Assembly: GCA_045606265.1 (NCBI GenBank)
Contig: JAZURO010000017.1
Span: 1-12,834, forward strand
Origin: RGIG4608 sp045606265
Lineage (GTDB): Bacteria > Bacillota > Clostridia > Oscillospirales > CAG-272
Length of the DNA stretch: 12,834 nucleotides
Direction: 5' to 3'
Positions 6,889 to 12,834 of the stretch are shown here, piece after piece (the stretch's first letter is position 1; every line of letters begins with the position of its first letter). The position numbers and the translations under genes were made by a program. The notes beneath the pieces were generated by a model that was not told the origin of the DNA, made no database searches, and saw only the letters and a program-made list of their open reading frames with translations.

Positions 6889-8262
6889 ACAGAAAGCGCA
6901 GAATGCTCTGTATGCTTCATAGAGGTCAACCTTTGAAATAACCTCAAAGGGAGCGTGCATAGCAATTACGGGTACGCCGAGGTCAACAACGTCGATATTG
7001 TGCATTGAAATATATTTTGCAACGGTACCGCCGCCGCCAACGTCAACACGTCCAAGCTCACCCGCCTGCCAGATAACACCGTATTTTGCCATTGCCTGAC
7101 GAACAAAGCCGATAAATTCAGCGTGCGCATCATTTGTGCTGCCCTTACCGCGTGATCCGGTATATTTTGTAAGAACTACGCCACAGGAGAGAAGGGCGGA
7201 GTTTCTCTTTTCAAATACCTCTGCAAAGTTGGGATCGTAAGCGGCTGAAACGTCAGCAGAAAGACATTTTGAGTTTGCACGAACTACTCTAGGATTTGCA
7301 CCGCGGGAGATAGCGATCTCTTCAATAAGATCCATCATAAAGTCGCACTGCATACCCGTGTTACCGTCGGAGCCGGTTTCTTCCTTGTCGGCAAGAATGC
7401 ACATAAGTGTGTGAGTACTGTCAGCGCAATCGATAATTGCTTTGAGTGCGGGATATGCGCAAACTCTGTCGTCGTGACCGTAAGCACCGATCAAGGAACG
7501 GTCAAGTCCCACGTCTCTTGCCTTTTGTGCGGGAACTATCGAAAGCTCAGCCGTAAGGAAATCCTCTTCAACGATTCCGTATTTTTCATTAAGAATCTTC
7601 ATTGTGTTGAGCTTGATTGCATTATCATCGTTGCCAAGAGGTCTGCTTCCAACAAGAATGTTGAGCTTTTCGCCCTCAATAGCAGAGCCGAGTGGCTTTG
7701 AGTTATATGCGGCTGAAAGGTGGGGAAGAAGGTCATTTATGTAGAGAACGGGATCATTGTCGTCCTCACCGATAACAACGTTTACCTGAGTTCCGTCTGC
7801 CTTAACGACAACACCGTGAAGTGCCAAGGGAATTGCGAGCCACTGATACTTGCGGATACCACCGTAGTAATGGGTTTTAAGGAAGCTCATACCCTCATCC
7901 TCGTAAAGGGGAACGGGCTTGATGTCAATTCTGGGAGAATCGATATGAGCAGCGGAAATGCGAATACCGTTTTCAAGATCCTCGCTGCCTATTGTGAAGA
8001 GGAAGAGGTTCTTACCGCGGTTATTGTAATAGCATTTGTCTCCAACGCTCAGCTTCTGACCTATTGTATAGGGCTTAAAGCCCGCTGCTTCTGCGATAAC
8101 GATTGCGGCATCAACTGCCTCACGCTCTGTCTTTGCGTCGTCGAGATATTTCATATAATCAACTGCGAAGGCATAAGCATCATTGATAGCTTCTTCGCTT
8201 GCCTTTTCATATACGCTTGATTTTTTGTAAAAAAGCTGTTCTTTAAGTTCTTTTGTTTCCAT
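6880..8262 (-). CDS. M18 family zinc aminopeptidase
   Basis: This is a cytoplasmic, probably dodecameric, di-zinc peptidase. It removes N-terminal residues (acidic or aliphatic in characterised members) during peptide recycling. The 460 residues fit the family. Probable metal ligands and catalytic residues are His106 in A-A-H-I-D-S-P-R, Asp264 or Asp265 in Y-G-H-D-D-R-V, Glu294/Glu295 in D-K-E-E-T-G-S, Asp337 in S-A-D-V-S-A-A-Y-D-P, and His436 in I-A-M-H-A-P-F-E. The G-K-G-S-T-N-D-A-H-A-E segment (372-382) is also characteristic. All expected residues are present, so the enzyme should be active. GAAAGGAA lies about nine bases before the ATG at 8262. The gene begins 19 bp after the transglycosylase stop, in the same run. 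Substrate preference cannot be read from sequence. Confidence 0.92.
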   Translation of the reverse strand: METKELKEQLFYKKSSVYEKASEEAINDAYAFAVDYMKYLDDAKTEREAVDAAIVIAEAAGFKPYTIGQKLSVGDKCYYNNRGKNLFLFTIGSEDLENGIRISAAHIDSPRIDIKPVPLYEDEGMSFLKTHYYGGIRKYQWLAIPLALHGVVVKADGTQVNVVIGEDDNDPVLYINDLLPHLSAAYNSKPLGSAIEGEKLNILVGSRPLGNDDNAIKLNTMKILNEKYGIVEEDFLTAELSIVPAQKARDVGLDRSLIGAYGHDDRVCAYPALKAIIDCADSTHTLMCILADKEETGSDGNTGMQCDFMMDLIEEIAISRGANPRVVRANSKCLSADVSAAYDPNFAEVFEKRNSALLSCGVVLTKYTGSRGKGSTNDAHAEFIGFVRQAMAKYGVIWQAGELGRVDVGGGGTVAKYISMHNIDVVDLGVPVIAMHAPFEVISKVDLYEAYRAFCAFCKF

Positions 8263-8281
8263 AGTTTATATTCCTTTCGAA

Positions 8282-8839
8282 TTAATAAAGTTCTTTATAT
8301 TTTTTCCAGTGATGCATCACTTTTTTAACGTAGTTTCTTGTTTCTCCAACGGGAATGGAGTCATAATCTCCCTCGCTGTATCCTTCCTCACTTAGAAATT
8401 CGCTGAAATTTCCTTCGCCCCAGTTATATGCTATAATCGCCTTTTCCCAGGAGCCGAAACGGGAGTGAAGATATTGAAGGTAATAGGTTCCGTATTTGAT
8501 ATTTGTTTCGGGATCAAAAAGATCCTCTTCGGAAAATTCGTCACCGAGCTTTGATGTCAGCCATTTATACGTTGATGGGAGCATCTGCATAAGTCCCATA
8601 GCACCTGCAGAGCTGACCGTGTCGGGATCAAAATTGCTCTCTACCTTTATTACTGCAAAGACAAGCTCTTCGGGAACTGAATATTCTGATGCATATTTAA
8701 CCACAATGTTGTGATACTTCTCGGGATATATCAGTCTGTAAATTGCGTCAATGACGTAATTTCCGACAACGCCTAAGATTAAGGACATTATCAGAATCAG
8801 TACGAACACACGCACGTCACGGGATTTTACTGATTTCAT
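8282..8839 (-). CDS. Membrane-anchored lytic transglycosylase (SLT, GH23 family)
   Basis: The enzyme cleaves the MurNAc-GlcNAc bond of peptidoglycan to give 1,6-anhydro ends, at the outer face of the membrane. The 185-residue protein has a basic N-terminus and one membrane segment (about 10-32). The SLT domain covers about 42-180. Catalytic Glu67 lies in K-V-E-S-N-F. Other blocks are G-A-M-G-L-M-Q-M-L-P (79-88), N-I-K-Y-G-T-Y-Y-L (113-121) and A-Y-N-W-G (137-141). The last is normally A-Y-N-A-G, so Trp replaces the small residue. The start overlaps the coaE stop by four bases (ATGA), implying translational coupling, and AGGAG lies about 14 bases upstream within coaE. A coaE-slt pair is familiar in clostridia. 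The short length makes it a minimal single-domain transglycosylase. Confidence 0.92.
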   Translation of the reverse strand: MKSVKSRDVRVFVLILIMSLILGVVGNYVIDAIYRLIYPEKYHNIVVKYASEYSVPEELVFAVIKVESNFDPDTVSSAGAMGLMQMLPSTYKWLTSKLGDEFSEEDLFDPETNIKYGTYYLQYLHSRFGSWEKAIIAYNWGEGNFSEFLSEEGYSEGDYDSIPVGETRNYVKKVMHHWKKYKELY

Positions 8840-9450
8840 TTAATAAAAATCTCCTCTTGCTCAAAAATGGAGGCAAGCTGTTCATTCATATGCTCTTTAT
8901 CACCGTCATTGTATATACAGTAATCGCTGTGCTTTTCGAAAAGACTGTCATCGGGCTGGGCATTTACTCTTGCCAGCGCCTTATCCCTTGAAATCTTGTC
9001 ACGAGCCATAATTCTTTCAATTCGAACTTCCTTATCACAAAGCACGGACACGATAAAATCACAAGCGCCAATAAAAATGCTTGATGAAAAAAGGGCGGGT
9101 GCATCAATTACAGCAACCTTTTTGCCATCATCCATATGCTTGGTCAGAATCTCGTTGGTCTTGTCCCAAACGTATTTGTGAGTAATGTTATTCAAAAGGG
9201 CAAGATTTTTTTTGGAATCCTCACCCTCAAAAACGAGCTTAGCAAGTGCCTTTCTGTCAAGCGCACCGTTTATATTTATAATTTGCTCTCCAAATTCTTC
9301 TTTCAACTCTTCAAGGCAAGAAGAAGGATAATTTGTCAATGCGTGATATATATTGTCGGTATTTACACAGGGAACACCAAGCTCTTCAAATCGTTCGCAA
9401 AGTGTACTTTTGCCGGCACCGGAGGGGCCCGTTAGTCCGATTATCCTCAT
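8836..9450 (-). CDS. coaE: Dephospho-CoA kinase
   Basis: CoaE phosphorylates the ribose 3'-OH of dephospho-CoA with ATP, the last step of coenzyme A synthesis in the cytoplasm. The 204-residue protein has a P-loop G-P-S-G-A-G-K-S at 8-15, the CoA-site V-N-T-D-N-I near residue 30, a D-A-P-A-L-F segment, and a lid-like R-I-M-A-R-D-K-I-S region followed by R-V-N-A-Q. The frame is open back to a TTG at 9471, which would add seven residues. I prefer the ATG at 9450, because GGGAGG (9461-9456) sits five bases before it and the P-loop then falls at the usual distance from the N-terminus. It is the first gene of the minus-strand operon, 36 bases downstream of a near-consensus promoter. Confidence 0.93.
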   Translation of the reverse strand: MRIIGLTGPSGAGKSTLCERFEELGVPCVNTDNIYHALTNYPSSCLEELKEEFGEQIININGALDRKALAKLVFEGEDSKKNLALLNNITHKYVWDKTNEILTKHMDDGKKVAVIDAPALFSSSIFIGACDFIVSVLCDKEVRIERIMARDKISRDKALARVNAQPDDSLFEKHSDYCIYNDGDKEHMNEQLASIFEQEEIFIK

Positions 9451-9455
9451 ATGAA

Positions 9456-9461
9456 CCTCCC
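9456..9461 (-). promoter_or_regulatory. Ribosome binding site that fixes the coaE start
   Basis: The minus strand reads GGGAGG here, five bases before ATG at 9450. It lies inside the alternative TTG-started extension, which argues against the upstream TTG start. Confidence 0.85.
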
Positions 9462-9484
9462 AAAAAAACAAATATTCAAACTAT

Positions 9485-9513
9485 ATTATACCTTAAAATT
9501 TTCAATTATGCAA
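9485..9513 (-). promoter_or_regulatory. Sigma-A-type promoter for the coaE-to-parC operon
   Basis: On the minus strand TTGCAT (9513-9508) and TATAAT (9490-9485) are separated by 17 bp. The -10 is a perfect consensus. Transcription would start near 9478, giving a leader of about 30 bases before the coaE ATG. No other strong promoter was seen within the downstream minus-strand genes. Confidence 0.8.
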
Positions 9514-9521
9514 GTGCTTTC

Positions 9522-9542
9522 TTATATAAATTTTATATAAAT
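9522..9542. repeat. 10-bp direct repeat between divergent promoters
   Basis: TTATATAAAT occurs at 9522-9531 and again at 9533-9542, a period of 11 bp, close to one helical turn. It lies between the two -35 boxes and could be an UP-like element, an intrinsic bend, or a dimeric operator. A chance AT-rich repeat is equally possible. Confidence 0.4.
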
Positions 9543-9566
9543 ATATAACAAATTTGCAAAATTGCA

Positions 9567-9595
9567 TTGAAAAACGGTAAAAGATATTGTATAAT
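9567..9595 (+). promoter_or_regulatory. Sigma-A-type promoter for the HAD-murB-whiA unit
   Basis: TTGAAA (9567-9572) and a perfect TATAAT (9590-9595) are separated by 17 bp. Transcription would begin near 9602, leaving a leader of just over 20 bases before the ATG at 9625. It is divergent from the coaE promoter in the same 174-bp spacer. Confidence 0.85.
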
Positions 9596-9624
9596 AAACT
9601 GAATAATTATATTTGGAGCGATTT

Positions 9625-10308
9625 ATGAAATACGAATTTTTACTTTTTGATGCCGATCACACACTTTTTGACTTCAAAAAGAGCGAATATTTTGCGCTGA
9701 AAGAGGCACTTGATTTTTACTCGTTGCCAAGCACTTATGACATTATTGAAAAATACAGTGAAATAAACGTTAAATATTGGAAGATGCTTGAAAGAGGAGA
9801 AATTGATAAAAAAAGTCTGATGCTTGCCCGCTTTGTCGAGTTTGCGAGTGAATACGGCTTTGAAAGTAAAGCCGAAGCATTATCGGACCTCTATATGAAT
9901 AATCTTGCCCACGAGGCACACCTGTTTGACGGTGCACTTGAAATGATTGAGGAATTATCAAAAAAATATAGATTATTCATCATCACAAACGGCGTGAAAA
10001 GCACTCAGGACGGACGCTTTGGGCTTTCACCGATAACGAAATATTTTGAAAAGGTTTTTATTTCAGAGGTGATAGGTGCCGAGAAACCCTCCAAAGAATT
10101 CTTTGATGCCGTACAAAAGGGTATTGACGGATTTGTCAAGGAAAAAGCGATAGTTATCGGCGATTCCTTGTCAAGTGATATTCAGGGAGCAATAGCTTCG
10201 GGCATTGATTGTATCTGGTATAATCCCATTTGTAAGGAAGCACCAAAGGGATGGAATATCACATATACTGTTAAAAGCTTTGATGAGATTTTGAAAATTT
10301 TAGAGTAA
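9625..10308 (+). CDS. HAD-superfamily hydrolase, YjjG/YfnB-like 5'-nucleotidase
   Basis: The protein is 227 residues long with a HAD Rossmann core and an alpha-helical cap (C1 type) between motifs I and II. Motif I is F-D-A-D-H-T-L, with nucleophile Asp9 and acid/base Asp11. Motif II is I-I-T-N-G. Motif III is the Lys of G-A-E-K-P-S. Motif IV is I-G-D-S-L-S-S-D-I. The overall pattern resembles YjjG-type pyrimidine nucleotidases, which dephosphorylate non-canonical nucleotides. HAD substrate calls from sequence are weak, so phosphoglycolate or a sugar phosphate is also possible. The frame extends to a TTG at 9613, but GGAG at 9615-9618, six bases before ATG 9625, decides for the ATG. It leads the plus-strand operon, 18 bp before murB. 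Confidence 0.85.
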   Translation: MKYEFLLFDADHTLFDFKKSEYFALKEALDFYSLPSTYDIIEKYSEINVKYWKMLERGEIDKKSLMLARFVEFASEYGFESKAEALSDLYMNNLAHEAHLFDGALEMIEELSKKYRLFIITNGVKSTQDGRFGLSPITKYFEKVFISEVIGAEKPSKEFFDAVQKGIDGFVKEKAIVIGDSLSSDIQGAIASGIDCIWYNPICKEAPKGWNITYTVKSFDEILKILE

Positions 10309-10312
10309 ATTT

Positions 10313-10318
10313 AAGGAG
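10313..10318 (+). promoter_or_regulatory. Ribosome binding site supporting the TTG start of murB
   Basis: AAGGAG begins four bases after the HAD stop codon and lies eight bases before TTG 10327. No ATG is available nearby in this frame. Confidence 0.85.
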
Positions 10319-10326
10319 TTTTTGAT

Positions 10327-11235
10327 TTGAACGAATTTATCAATTTATTGAAGACCTACAATATTGAATTTGAAGAGAACGTCGAAGGAAAAAAGCTCTG
10401 TTCTTTTCAGGTCGGTGGAAATGTGAGATTGGTTGTAAGACCCAAAAACGCCGACGAGCTTGAATGGATATATGCTTATTTTTCAGAGAACGGAATTAAG
10501 AATATATTGCTTGGAAGGGGATCAAACGTTGTTATTTCCGATAAAGGATATGACGGTGTAGTGGTATCTCTCAGTGCCTTGACACACGTTGATATTGACG
10601 TGACCGATGACAATTGCATTGTTGCAGGAGCAGGCGTTTCTATGTTCAAGCTTGCTTGCTTTGCAGAGGAGAACGGTCTTTCAGGACTTGAATTTGCGCA
10701 CGGAATTCCGGGTAGTGTGGGCGGGGGCGTATATATGAACGCAGGCGCTTACGGTGGCGAGATTTCAAACGTGCTTAAATCCTGCCTGATTTTTGATAAA
10801 TACCACGGTACACTCTTTATTGCAGATGCTTCCGAGTGCGAGTTTTCTTACAGACACAGCATTTTTATGGATAACAAGGATTTGCTCGTGCTTTTTGCGA
10901 CTTTTGAGCTTCAAGAGGGCGATCCCGAAGAAATCCGTGCGAAAATGGACGAATTAAAGGAGTCGCGTACTTCAAAGCAGCCGCTTGAATATCCAAGTGC
11001 GGGTTCAACCTTCAAGCGCCCAGAGGGGCATTTTGCAGGAAAGCTTATTGAGGACAGCGGACTTAAAGGATACACGGTGGGCGGAGCGCAGGTCAGCGAA
11101 AAGCACGCTGGATTTGTTATCAACCGTGGCGGAGCGTCTGCCGAGGATATAAAAATTCTTGTGGCTCATATACAGAAAACCGTTAAAGAAAAATTTGACG
11201 TTTCACTTGAATGTGAAATTGAATTTGTGGAGTAA
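10327..11235 (+). CDS. murB: UDP-N-acetylenolpyruvoylglucosamine reductase
   Basis: MurB is a cytoplasmic FAD enzyme that reduces UDP-GlcNAc-enolpyruvate with NADPH to UDP-MurNAc, the committed second step of peptidoglycan precursor synthesis. The FAD domain shows L-G-R-G-S-N (62-67) and G-I-P-G-S-V-G-G (126-133) followed by M-N-A-G-A-Y-G. Active-site residues are Arg176 in Y-R-H-S, proton-donor Ser227 in A-G-S-T-F-K, and Glu297 near the C-terminus. The 302-residue length and the Y-R-H-S context suggest the type II class of Firmicutes. The start is TTG at 10327: AAGGAG at 10313-10318 precedes it by eight bases, and the next in-frame Met lies about 100 residues in, beyond part of the FAD domain. 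It stops two bases before whiA. Confidence 0.95.
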   Translation: MNEFINLLKTYNIEFEENVEGKKLCSFQVGGNVRLVVRPKNADELEWIYAYFSENGIKNILLGRGSNVVISDKGYDGVVVSLSALTHVDIDVTDDNCIVAGAGVSMFKLACFAEENGLSGLEFAHGIPGSVGGGVYMNAGAYGGEISNVLKSCLIFDKYHGTLFIADASECEFSYRHSIFMDNKDLLVLFATFELQEGDPEEIRAKMDELKESRTSKQPLEYPSAGSTFKRPEGHFAGKLIEDSGLKGYTVGGAQVSEKHAGFVINRGGASAEDIKILVAHIQKTVKEKFDVSLECEIEFVE

Positions 11236-11237
11236 AA

Positions 11238-12137
11238 ATGGCTTTTTCAGAGGATGTAAAAAAGGAATTTACAGAGGAGATTCCTCATAAGACCTGTTGC
11301 CGACGTGCGCTCGCCTATGGCATACTTTTTGATGCTTTTGTTGATGGGGAAAGGGTGTATATCGACACTGCAAGTGAGGAGCAATCCGATTTCTATAAAA
11401 GAATATTTGAACGTCAGTTCTCAAAGGCAGTTAACGTTCTGCCCATAAAAAAGGCAGGACGAGATTACTTCCGTGTGGAATTTTTCTTTCCTTCCGTGGC
11501 TAAAAAGGTTGCCTGCCTTGACAAAGACGGTGCGGGAATTAAGGATTATATGGAATTTAAGTGCAATTTCTGCCGAATGAATTTTGTGCGTGGGATATTT
11601 CTCTCCCGTGCAACAATTACTTTCTCGGCAGGAAGCAATCATCTTGAATTCAGAATTCAGCACCCTGCAAGAGCTAAGGTTTTTACGGAATTTCTCACTG
11701 CTTGCAAAATTGAGCCCAAGCTGATAAACAGGCGTGGAGCAGTTGGCATTTACTATAAAAAAGCGGACAGGATTGAGGATATTCTTAATCTGATGCAGGC
11801 GAACAATGCCTTTTTTGAGGTGATGAACAGACGAATCGAGAGGGATATAATAGTGCAGGAAAACCGTGCGGTGAATTGCGAGTCAGTGAATATTGCCAAG
11901 TCGGTAGCAACTGCTCAAAAGCAGCTTCGTGCCATTGAGATTATTCAAAATGCGGGCTTTCTTGATAAAATTGAAAGCGAGCTTGCCGAAAGCGCCAAGC
12001 TGCGTCTTGAAAATCATTATGCATCACTTTCCGAGCTTGCCGCCCTGCACGAGCCGCCGATTACCAAATCGACACTTAATAACCGCTTCGCCAAAATTTT
12101 CAAAATGGCGGAGAATATTGCGAAAAAGGGTAAGTAA
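11238..12137 (+). CDS. whiA: WhiA-type DNA-binding regulator
   Basis: WhiA combines an N-terminal degenerate LAGLIDADG-homing-endonuclease-like domain with a C-terminal helix-turn-helix. In Streptomyces it drives sporulation genes. In Bacillus it affects division and envelope functions. The 299 residues match the family. The N-terminus M-A-F-S-E-D-V-K-K-E with C-C-R-R-A (20-24) is typical, and F-V-R-G-I-F-L (116-122) is the second LAGLIDADG-like helix. The C-terminal block holds N-C-E-S-V-N (213-218), A-S-L-S-E-L-A (262-268), then P-P-I-T-K-S-T-L-N-N-R-F (273-284), which is the helix-turn-helix. GTGGAG at 11227-11232 sits inside the end of murB, and the ATG is only two bases past the murB stop. 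Neighbours rapZ and yvcK, usual in Firmicutes, are missing. Confidence 0.93.
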   Translation: MAFSEDVKKEFTEEIPHKTCCRRALAYGILFDAFVDGERVYIDTASEEQSDFYKRIFERQFSKAVNVLPIKKAGRDYFRVEFFFPSVAKKVACLDKDGAGIKDYMEFKCNFCRMNFVRGIFLSRATITFSAGSNHLEFRIQHPARAKVFTEFLTACKIEPKLINRRGAVGIYYKKADRIEDILNLMQANNAFFEVMNRRIERDIIVQENRAVNCESVNIAKSVATAQKQLRAIEIIQNAGFLDKIESELAESAKLRLENHYASLSELAALHEPPITKSTLNNRFAKIFKMAENIAKKGK

Positions 12138-12148
12138 TTGAAAGGTAT

Positions 12149-12170
12149 CCTATAAATTGGGGTTTATAGG
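12149..12170 (+). terminator. Hairpin just downstream of whiA, possible terminator
   Basis: A perfect 8-bp stem (12149-12156 with 12163-12170) with loop TTGGGG begins 12 bases after the whiA stop. No T-run follows, so it is at best an imperfect terminator or a 3'-end stabiliser. Confidence 0.4.
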
Positions 12171-12190
12171 GGAAGTTACAAAATGGAGAT

Positions 12191-12220
12191 GTGGGGGCTT
12201 TTTTGCAAAACCGCCCCCAC
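12191..12220. terminator. Strong GC-rich hairpin after whiA
   Basis: GTGGGGGC (12191-12198) pairs perfectly with GCCCCCAC (12213-12220) around a 14-base loop that contains the palindrome TTTTGCAAAA. The stem has seven G-C pairs. No proper T-run follows on either strand; a six-T run sits in the loop instead. It probably marks the 3' end of the operon, but the mechanism is unclear. Confidence 0.5.
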
Positions 12221-12249
12221 ACCCCCGAAAAACCTTGATGGATTGGTTT

Positions 12250-12411
12250 GTACAGACTTTGCGTAAATTTTCGATAATTCACGAGTGAATTATCGGTACA
12301 CCCACTAAAATCCTTTTACGAAAATGAATTTTCGCCAAGGATTTTATTGTCTGTACTACGAAAAATCCCTCTTACAGAGTGATTTTCTAAAATTTACTCG
12401 ATTTTTACGCA
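12250..12411. repeat. Nested inverted-repeat element, MITE-like or structured RNA
   Basis: GTACAGAC (12250-12257) and GTCTGTAC (12349-12356) form a perfect 8-bp inverted repeat. It encloses an 11-bp perfect hairpin (12272-12282 with 12285-12295) and a long two-part hairpin (12307-12315 with 12337-12345, and 12319-12325 with 12328-12334). A third hairpin lies at 12362-12386. A second imperfect inverted pair, TGCGTAAA…TCGA at 12260-12274 and TCGATTTTTACGCA at 12398-12411, spans the whole unit. TTTGTA flanks the outside at 12247-12252 and 12421-12426. No transposase is present. It could be a miniature inverted-repeat element or a folded RNA. Confidence 0.55.
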
Positions 12412-12499
12412 GACATCAAATTTGTATCTTGTTTCTTATGCTTAAAAGTAAATTAACATTGTTTTGTATAAAGTAGCAACAAAACTCGCCACTCTGCAC

Positions 12500-12629
12500 C
12501 AAACAATATCTTTTTTACAAATAATGTGTCTATTCGTAAGGTAGCAAATCATAGGTTTTCGCTTTCGGTTTTGCGTCAGCAAATGACTGACGTAAGTCAG
12601 GCAAGAAAGGGGACGCCTATGCTAAAATG
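12500..12629. repeat. Intergenic repeat unit, copy A (long hairpin version)
   Basis: Positions 12500-12550 match 12755-12805 at 38 of 51 bases without gaps. The conserved core is ACAAATA, TGTCTATT and AGCAAATC. Next come a 60-base hairpin insert, with CATAGG (12550-12555) pairing to CCTATG (12616-12621), and then GGACGCCTATGCTAAAATG (12611-12629), which resembles the end of copy B. Confidence 0.65.
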
Positions 12630-12754
12630 GCGAGAAAACCGTTATGTGTTGCAACGCAACACGATTTGCGCAAGATTGTGCCACGAAGTTCCATAAAAAA
12701 GTTTTTGCGCCACTTTTTTCAAAAAGTGTCATATCCCCCTTTTGTAACTCTTTA

Positions 12755-12833
12755 CAAACAACACCTTTCGCACAAATATTATGTCTATTAACAGAGCAGC
12801 AAATCCTCAATTTTGAGGGCGCCTGTTAAAATG
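12755..12833. repeat. Intergenic repeat unit, copy B (short hairpin version)
   Basis: This is the second copy of the unit, offset by 255 bp from copy A. After the 51-base shared block it carries a compact CCTCA/TGAGG hairpin (12805-12818) in place of the long insert, then GGGCGCCTGTTAAAATG (12817-12833). The unit may continue past the right edge of the window. Confidence 0.65.
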
Positions 12834-12834
12834 C

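Larger units (their letters stand above)
12138..12834. other. Hairpin-rich region without a credible gene
   Basis: This stretch of about 700 bp lacks any frame with family motifs. Short frames of about 60 codons exist on both strands (12644-12829 plus, 12622-12810 minus), but they run across hairpins and repeats. Besides the elements listed separately it holds further perfect hairpins: 12646-12662 (7 bp, loop AAC), 12711-12728 (8 bp, loop TC) and 12741-12758 (7 bp, loop CTCT). CGTCAG (12574-12579) with CTGACG (12587-12592) gives a 6-bp stem. The region reads as a cluster of non-coding repeat elements or structured RNA. Confidence 0.7.

Noticed and set aside
9451..9471. N-terminal extension of CoaE from TTG 9471.
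   Set aside because: The GGGAGG ribosome site lies within this extension and is well placed for ATG 9450.
12157..12230. G-quadruplex in the G-rich runs after whiA.
   Set aside because: Only three long G-runs occur on the plus strand, with an 18-base gap, and two on the minus strand. The C-rich partner makes a hairpin the better explanation.
12644..12829. A 61-codon plus-strand frame at the right end.
   Set aside because: It has no ribosome site or family motif, runs through several hairpins and repeat copy B, and overlaps an equally long frame on the other strand.
12500..12834. CRISPR array or integron attC site.
   Set aside because: The two repeats are 255 bp apart and only about 75% identical, with no regular spacers and no cas genes. 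No paired RYYYAAC/GTTRRRY core sites of attC spacing or integrase gene are seen.

Overview
The window looks like a piece of a low-to-moderate GC Firmicutes chromosome. It most likely comes from an uncultured gut-type member of class Clostridia. The grounds are a WhiA regulator, a PdaA-like deacetylase, strong AGGAGG-type ribosome sites, occasional TTG starts, consensus TTGnnn-17-TATAAT promoters in AT-rich spacers, and a Clostridia-style pilin-like surface protein. No rRNA, tRNA, CRISPR array, transposase or phage gene is visible. Almost all coding sequence is housekeeping.

Layout. (a) 2-1279 (+): the 3' part of a type IV pilin-like protein whose passenger region reads as a beta-helix, closed by a strong terminator at 1325-1361. 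(b) 1462-2235 (+): a PdaA-type polysaccharide deacetylase. It ends at a perfect 13-bp hairpin (2236-2264) that can terminate both strands. (c) 9450 down to 2270 (-): a tightly packed probable operon in the order coaE, lytic transglycosylase, M18 aminopeptidase, prfA, Sua5-type tsaC, parC-like topoisomerase A subunit, and an unannotated 51-residue membrane peptide with a His-containing tail. (d) 9451-9624: an AT-rich divergent promoter region with one near-consensus promoter per strand and a 10-bp direct repeat between them. (e) 9625-12137 (+): a YjjG-like HAD nucleotidase, murB and whiA. (f) 12138-12834: about 700 bp with no credible gene, filled with hairpins, an imperfect terminal-inverted-repeat structure, and two copies of a 51-bp direct repeat 255 bp apart.

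How the genes fit together. The minus-strand run joins CoA synthesis, wall turnover, peptide turnover, translation termination, t6A tRNA modification and chromosome decatenation, a mixed growth operon. The plus-strand run joins nucleotide housekeeping, the committed reductase of peptidoglycan precursor synthesis, and a regulator linked to division and the envelope. murB and whiA are two nucleotides apart, without the rapZ and yvcK genes that usually sit beside whiA.

No convincing new defence or mobile system is present. The best candidates for something undescribed are the structured repeat region at the right end, the small His-tailed membrane peptide, and the pilin/beta-helix fusion. All function calls come from reading motifs and remembered family features; no database search was run.
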